Shown here piece after piece: positions 60,278 through 64,000 of a stretch of DNA of 64,000 nt. The number at the start of each line of letters is the position of its first letter. Position 1 is the first letter of the stretch. The notes below the pieces were generated by a model. That model searched no databases. It was given only the letters and a program-made list of their open reading frames with translations, and was not told the DNA's origin. Made by a program: the position numbers and the translations under genes. This DNA is from JABWBD01 sp040768665 (lineage in GTDB: Bacteria; Planctomycetota; Planctomycetia; Pirellulales; Thermoguttaceae): positions 5,801 through 69,800 of the forward strand of contig JAXGMN010000063.1 of NCBI GenBank assembly GCA_040768665.1, read 5' to 3'.

Positions 60278-61618
60278 ATGAGGACTCCCGAGACCGCGTT
60301 GTCACGATGGCAAACCGGAGCATCGCCGACCTTGGAAACCAATGCTGAGAAGCGACGCGCGTTCGCCGAGCAAGTCGTGGAAAGACTCCGCGGCGCGGGT
60401 TTCACGGCGTACTGGGCGGGCGGCTGTGTCCGCGACCAGTTACTCGGCCGTACGCCAAAAGATTACGACGTCGCCACCGACGCTACGCCGCCACAGATTC
60501 GCGACCTGTTCGGACGACGGCGAACGCTGGCCATCGGCGCCGCGTTCGGGGTGATTACCGTCCTTGGCCCCAAACAGGCAGGTCAGGTCGAGGTAACCAC
60601 GTTCCGGCGAGAGACGACATACAGCGACGGCCGCCATCCCGACAGCGTGAGCTTCAGCAGTGCTCAGGAGGATGCGTCGCGCCGCGATTTCACAATCAAC
60701 GGAATGTTCTTCGATCCGGTCGAAGGCCGCGTCATCGATTTCGTCGGGGGACAGGAAGATCTCCGGCGAGGAATGATCCGCGCCATCGGCGATCCCGAGG
60801 AACGGATCGCCGAGGACAAGTTGCGGATGCTCCGCGCGATCCGCTTCGCTTCAGCCTTCGATTTCGAACTGGATCCGAAAACGTACGAGGCGATCCGGCG
60901 GAGAGCGGCGGAAATCGGCGTGGTTTCCGTGGAACGTATTGCCGAGGAAATGCGGAAGATGCTCACCGGCGACGGCCGCTCACGTGCAGTCCGGCTCATT
61001 CTCGAGACGGGACTCGCAGGCGCCATCCTCCCGGAAATCGTTCCGAGCGGCCCGGGCGAGCAGCAACAGGTCGAGCGATCGCTGGCCGTGCTGAAACTCC
61101 TGGAGAACCCCGGGTTTCCCCTTGCGCTGGCTGCGTTGTTGATCGGTCGCGTGGAATCGGGTGAGTCGGAAGAAATCTGCCGGCGATGGAGACTCTCCAA
61201 CAGGGAATTGGACCGCGTACGGTGGCTCGTAGTGCACCATGGCGCCACGGCAAACGCTTCGCAGAAGCCCTGGTCGGAGATCCAACCGATCCTGGTCGCC
61301 GAAGGGGCCGAGGATCTTCTGGCACTCGGCGAGGCAGAAGCTAAACTTGGGGAAAGGGCGGCGGGGGAGATTGCCTGGTGTCGCGAGCAACGGATGCGCC
61401 CCCCGGAGGAGCTGGACCCGCCGCCGATCCTGACGGGCGATGACCTGAAACGCCACGGTCTGACGCCGGGGCCCGTATTCTCGGTGCTGCTGGACCGCAT
61501 CCGCAGGGCTCAACTGGACCAGAAGATCCACACGCCCGGGGAGGCCCTGGATTTCCTCGATCGGCTTCTTGAAGAGCAGGAGATCGGTAATGGACAAAAA
61601 GGCAAAAAAGAAGGTTGA
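60278..61618 (+). CDS. CCA-adding tRNA nucleotidyltransferase
   Basis: 446 aa from ATG 60278; a TTG at the later TLETNAEKRRAF position is an alternative. The class II nucleotidyltransferase signature is GAGFTAYWAGGCVRDQLLG with catalytic DYDVATDATP; then RRDFTINGMFFDP and EDKLRMLRAIRFAS. It adds or repairs the CCA end of tRNAs, needed because the tRNA-Leu here lacks an encoded CCA. Overlaps the next gene's start. Confidence 0.9.
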   Translation: MRTPETALSRWQTGASPTLETNAEKRRAFAEQVVERLRGAGFTAYWAGGCVRDQLLGRTPKDYDVATDATPPQIRDLFGRRRTLAIGAAFGVITVLGPKQAGQVEVTTFRRETTYSDGRHPDSVSFSSAQEDASRRDFTINGMFFDPVEGRVIDFVGGQEDLRRGMIRAIGDPEERIAEDKLRMLRAIRFASAFDFELDPKTYEAIRRRAAEIGVVSVERIAEEMRKMLTGDGRSRAVRLILETGLAGAILPEIVPSGPGEQQQVERSLAVLKLLENPGFPLALAALLIGRVESGESEEICRRWRLSNRELDRVRWLVVHHGATANASQKPWSEIQPILVAEGAEDLLALGEAEAKLGERAAGEIAWCREQRMRPPEELDPPPILTGDDLKRHGLTPGPVFSVLLDRIRRAQLDQKIHTPGEALDFLDRLLEEQEIGNGQKGKKEG

Positions 61619-61760
61619 CGCGCTCAACCAACGGATCCAGCGGCTTCGTCAGCAGTTGGCCGGGGCCAAGCACCAGGTCGATGATCCTCGCGAACTGGAA
61701 GCAATCAAGGAACAACTGGCCTCCGCGGAAGCGGAGTTGCAGAAGCTCAAGGGAATCTGA
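61590..61760 (+). CDS. Small coiled-coil protein
   Basis: 56 aa from ATG preceded by AGGAG. The whole protein is a charged helix with heptad-like spacing (DALNQRIQRLRQQLAG, then ELEAIKEQLASAEAELQKL), predicted coiled coil. The start lies inside the end of the CCA-enzyme gene, so it is co-translated. I recall similar small proteins from planctomycete genomes; role unknown. Confidence 0.7.
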   Translation: MDKKAKKKVDALNQRIQRLRQQLAGAKHQVDDPRELEAIKEQLASAEAELQKLKGI

Positions 61761-61786
61761 AAACAGCGAGATGGAGGACAACGGAA

Positions 61787-64000
61787 ATGAAACGGCGAGC
61801 GGCTTTGGCAATCGTTCTCTCGTGCGCTGTTGCGCATCTTTCCCGGGCGGACCTTGTCGTCGATCTTACGACGGCACAAATCACGATCGACGAACAGGGC
61901 TACGTGGCCGCGGTGAAACTCAGCGACGGAACCTCGCTGCCGGCTTCGAACCAGCCTACGTTCCACCTGGAGACGGAAAGCGGCCTCGTACTGCCACGAT
62001 CCGTCAAACAGGTCGGTGAGAAGGTCGAAGTGGTCCTGGAGGATGACTCGAAAGCCGTGTTTACTCTCGATCGCCAGCCGGGCTTCGCGTTGTTTCGACT
62101 TGAGAGGTTGGATGCCCGGAGCCCAGTCAAACGCTTAAATCTATTCACGCTCGCGCTGCCTCCCGATGCGGAGCTCGCCGGAATGATCAACGCGGGAATC
62201 ACCGGGCAATGGTGCGCGGCGTTGATGGCGGCCGAGCCCAACATTCAGCCGCTCTCGGCGATGTTTGGCAGCCATAAGGCGGATCGCGAGGGATGTACTC
62301 ACGAATTTGTACGTATCGAAGAAGCGAAGGCCGGGCGCTACGCCGCCCGGTTTACGGCTACCTGCAACGAGAAATCCGGCGGATGGAGCATGCGCGGCCG
62401 GAGTTTCTCCCGGCCTTTGGATCTCACCGGGCTCAAGACCGTTCGCGCATGGGTCCGCGGCGACAGAAACGGCCAGAGCCTCAAGATCCAAATGAACGAC
62501 GGTGCAAGCGGCTATCGCGACGACTATCTGACGATCGACTTCGAGGGATGGCGGCAGGTGGAGTTGGCGAACCCGGCAATCAATTCCATCCGCTATGACC
62601 GCGTGGCGACCTTGAGTTTCTACTACAACGGCATGCCTCCCGACCAGACCGTCACGTGCCTGATCGACCAGGTGGAGGCGGTGGTCGAGCGCGACGGCAA
62701 CGAGCAGATCATCCTGCTGGAGGACTTCGAATCGCTCGATTCGCCGCTCTGGTCGGACAGCCTCCGCAGCATTTCCGTGCGAACGCTCGAGGAGCACGGG
62801 GTCGAGCCGGCCGCCTTCGGCGTGATCATCTGTCCGAAAAAGCGTTTCTACGAGACGGTCGCTCGCTTCGAAGGGGCGGCGGGACTGCCCAGCCCGCGGC
62901 TTGGCAACGTCTGGAACAAGCAGTCGCCCTGGGTGAAGCGATCGTACTTCTTCCTCACCGGGTTCGCGGAATCGCAGTTCGACGAAGCCCTTGCCATTGC
63001 GCGTCGCGGCAATTTCGACATGATCCTCCTAGTCCAGTCGTCGTGGTGCGAGTCGACCGGACACTACGAGATCAACCGGAAGAATTTCCCGGATGGGTTG
63101 GAAGGGCTGAAGCGGACGGCCCGACGTTTCCGGGACGCCGGATTCAAGTTCGGCCTGCATTTCCTCGGCCCGTCGATCTATCCGCCGGACCCATATCTCA
63201 CGCCGGTGCCCGATCCGCGACTGGTGAAGGACGCCTTTGCCCTCCTTGCCACGGACTTGGATGATCAAGCCGATTTTATTCCGACCGCCGAGGCCCCAAC
63301 GGGTTTTCCGGTCGAGGACGGAGGATACCGTGGTTCAGGTGCGGTTATCCAGATCGGCGATGAACTGATCTTCTACGGTGCGAGGTCGATGGAGGCCCCG
63401 TTCGGGTTTCGCGAGTGCCGCCGAGGTTACCTGGGGACGAAGGCCTCGCCGCACAAGAAAGGTGAAAAGGTGGCTCACCTGCTGAAGTCCTACGGTTACT
63501 TCCTCTTCGACATGGATACGTCGCTTCTCGACGAGGTGAGCACCAACTTCGCCAAGGTCGCGAATGCCTGCGATGTCGACATGATCTATTTCGACGGCTC
63601 GGAACGGCTCCAGGGCGATCACTGGTACTATAATGCCAGACTTCACAAGGCGTTCTACGACAAGCTGCAGAAAAAGAATGCCCTGTTGCAGGCCAGCAGC
63701 ACCAGCCACTATTCCTGGCACATGCTGGCCCGGAACGCCTCGGCCGACGGGCACGGCGACCTGAAGGGCTATCTCGACGAGCGTTCGCCCGGATTTCTCT
63801 ACCTGGCGCGGAACGCCATGCCGCTGGATATCGGCTGGTACTACGGCTACGACACCAGCGCCACGCCTGATATGTACGAATATGTGCTCGGTGCGACGAT
63901 CGGCTACGACTCGTCGATGTCGTTCCAGGTCTCGCCGGCGGCGGCCGCCGAGCATCCGTTCACGGGAGAGATCCTCGATTTGATCGCCCGCTACGAGAAG
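61787..64000 (+). CDS. Large secreted protein, truncated by the window edge
   Basis: 738 codons in frame to the last base of the window, without a stop, so the gene continues. Signal peptide about 1-22 (RRAALAIVLSCAVAHLSRA). A beta-rich N-terminal part (LVVDLTTAQITIDEQGYVA, a domain around 210-300 with TVRAWVRGDRNGQSLKIQ resembling a carbohydrate-binding module) leads into a TIM-barrel-like part (RGNFDMILLVQSSWCEST, CDVDMIYFDGSERLQGD, GDLKGYLDERSPGF). The aspartate in YFDG could be catalytic, as in some glycosidases, but no family can be named. Preceded by GGAGG. Confidence 0.7.
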   Translation, partial: MKRRAALAIVLSCAVAHLSRADLVVDLTTAQITIDEQGYVAAVKLSDGTSLPASNQPTFHLETESGLVLPRSVKQVGEKVEVVLEDDSKAVFTLDRQPGFALFRLERLDARSPVKRLNLFTLALPPDAELAGMINAGITGQWCAALMAAEPNIQPLSAMFGSHKADREGCTHEFVRIEEAKAGRYAARFTATCNEKSGGWSMRGRSFSRPLDLTGLKTVRAWVRGDRNGQSLKIQMNDGASGYRDDYLTIDFEGWRQVELANPAINSIRYDRVATLSFYYNGMPPDQTVTCLIDQVEAVVERDGNEQIILLEDFESLDSPLWSDSLRSISVRTLEEHGVEPAAFGVIICPKKRFYETVARFEGAAGLPSPRLGNVWNKQSPWVKRSYFFLTGFAESQFDEALAIARRGNFDMILLVQSSWCESTGHYEINRKNFPDGLEGLKRTARRFRDAGFKFGLHFLGPSIYPPDPYLTPVPDPRLVKDAFALLATDLDDQADFIPTAEAPTGFPVEDGGYRGSGAVIQIGDELIFYGARSMEAPFGFRECRRGYLGTKASPHKKGEKVAHLLKSYGYFLFDMDTSLLDEVSTNFAKVANACDVDMIYFDGSERLQGDHWYYNARLHKAFYDKLQKKNALLQASSTSHYSWHMLARNASADGHGDLKGYLDERSPGFLYLARNAMPLDIGWYYGYDTSATPDMYEYVLGATIGYDSSMSFQVSPAAAAEHPFTGEILDLIARYEK

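Noticed and set aside
1..64000. CRISPR arrays
   Set aside because: No regularly spaced direct repeats were seen; the repeats present are single palindromes at irregular distances.

Overview
The window reads as a chromosomal segment from a planctomycete, most like the Pirellulales. This is inferred from gene content and is not a taxonomic proof. The pointers are a type-IV-prepilin-like DUF1559 protein followed by a small lipoprotein, DUF1080, DUF4432 and DUF6930 proteins, a Uma2 nuclease, Tat-exported Gfo/Idh-type oxidoreductases, many secreted beta-helix and LamG proteins, a 56-aa coiled-coil protein beside the CCA-adding enzyme, and high GC.

Layout. Positions 1-1.7 kb are almost gene-free and packed with palindromic repeats. 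1.7-8.7 kb (minus) holds a zinc-ribbon protein and an apparent operon of PfkB sugar kinase, MFS transporter, beta-helix protein and a carbohydrate-binding-like protein. 9-18 kb holds a kinase-like phosphotransferase, a DsbD-type thiol-disulfide transporter, a convergent and overlapping ATP-grasp/C39 peptidase pair, a VOC protein, an FAD monooxygenase and a Gfo/Idh oxidoreductase. 18.2-28.4 kb holds a DUF1638-hydantoinase fusion, Uma2, a CcbP-like protein, the DUF1559/lipoprotein pair, a PhyH dioxygenase and a 1,120-aa LamG/beta-helix protein. 29.7-39.5 kb is a mosaic of secreted hydrolases and lectin-like proteins, several of them fusions. 40-49.2 kb is a long minus-strand run of small genes (FHA, BON, CcbP, DUF6930 twice, MBL-GH5 fusion, GNAT, SRPBCC, nucleotidyltransferase, cupin-GNAT). 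49.3-54.6 kb (minus) is a sugar operon of FGGY kinase, fucose-isomerase-like protein, DUF4432 and amidohydrolase. 55-57 kb has PAP2 and a Tat-exported protein. 57.1-59.6 kb is a decayed island against a tRNA-Leu(CAG) gene, containing an integrase fused to a surface-protein tail. The window ends with the CCA-adding enzyme, the coiled-coil protein and a large secreted protein that runs off the edge.

What stands out. (1) Several families of dispersed palindromes lie in the spacers. Two share a GGGGACAGG/CCAGTCCCC core whose arms keep the same A-A mismatches in independent copies, which resembles REP elements; no mobilising transposase is visible. (2) Fused or internally deleted genes are unusually dense: integrase-surface protein, MBL-GH5, hydrolase remnant-DUF1080, LTXXQ-like-hydrolase, cupin-GNAT, DUF1638-HyuA and a GNAT fragment. 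(3) Three loci have no obvious described role: the ATP-grasp/C39 pair, the DUF1638-HyuA protein and the run of small genes at 41.7-49.2 kb.

All calls come from reading translations and motifs by eye. No database search was run.
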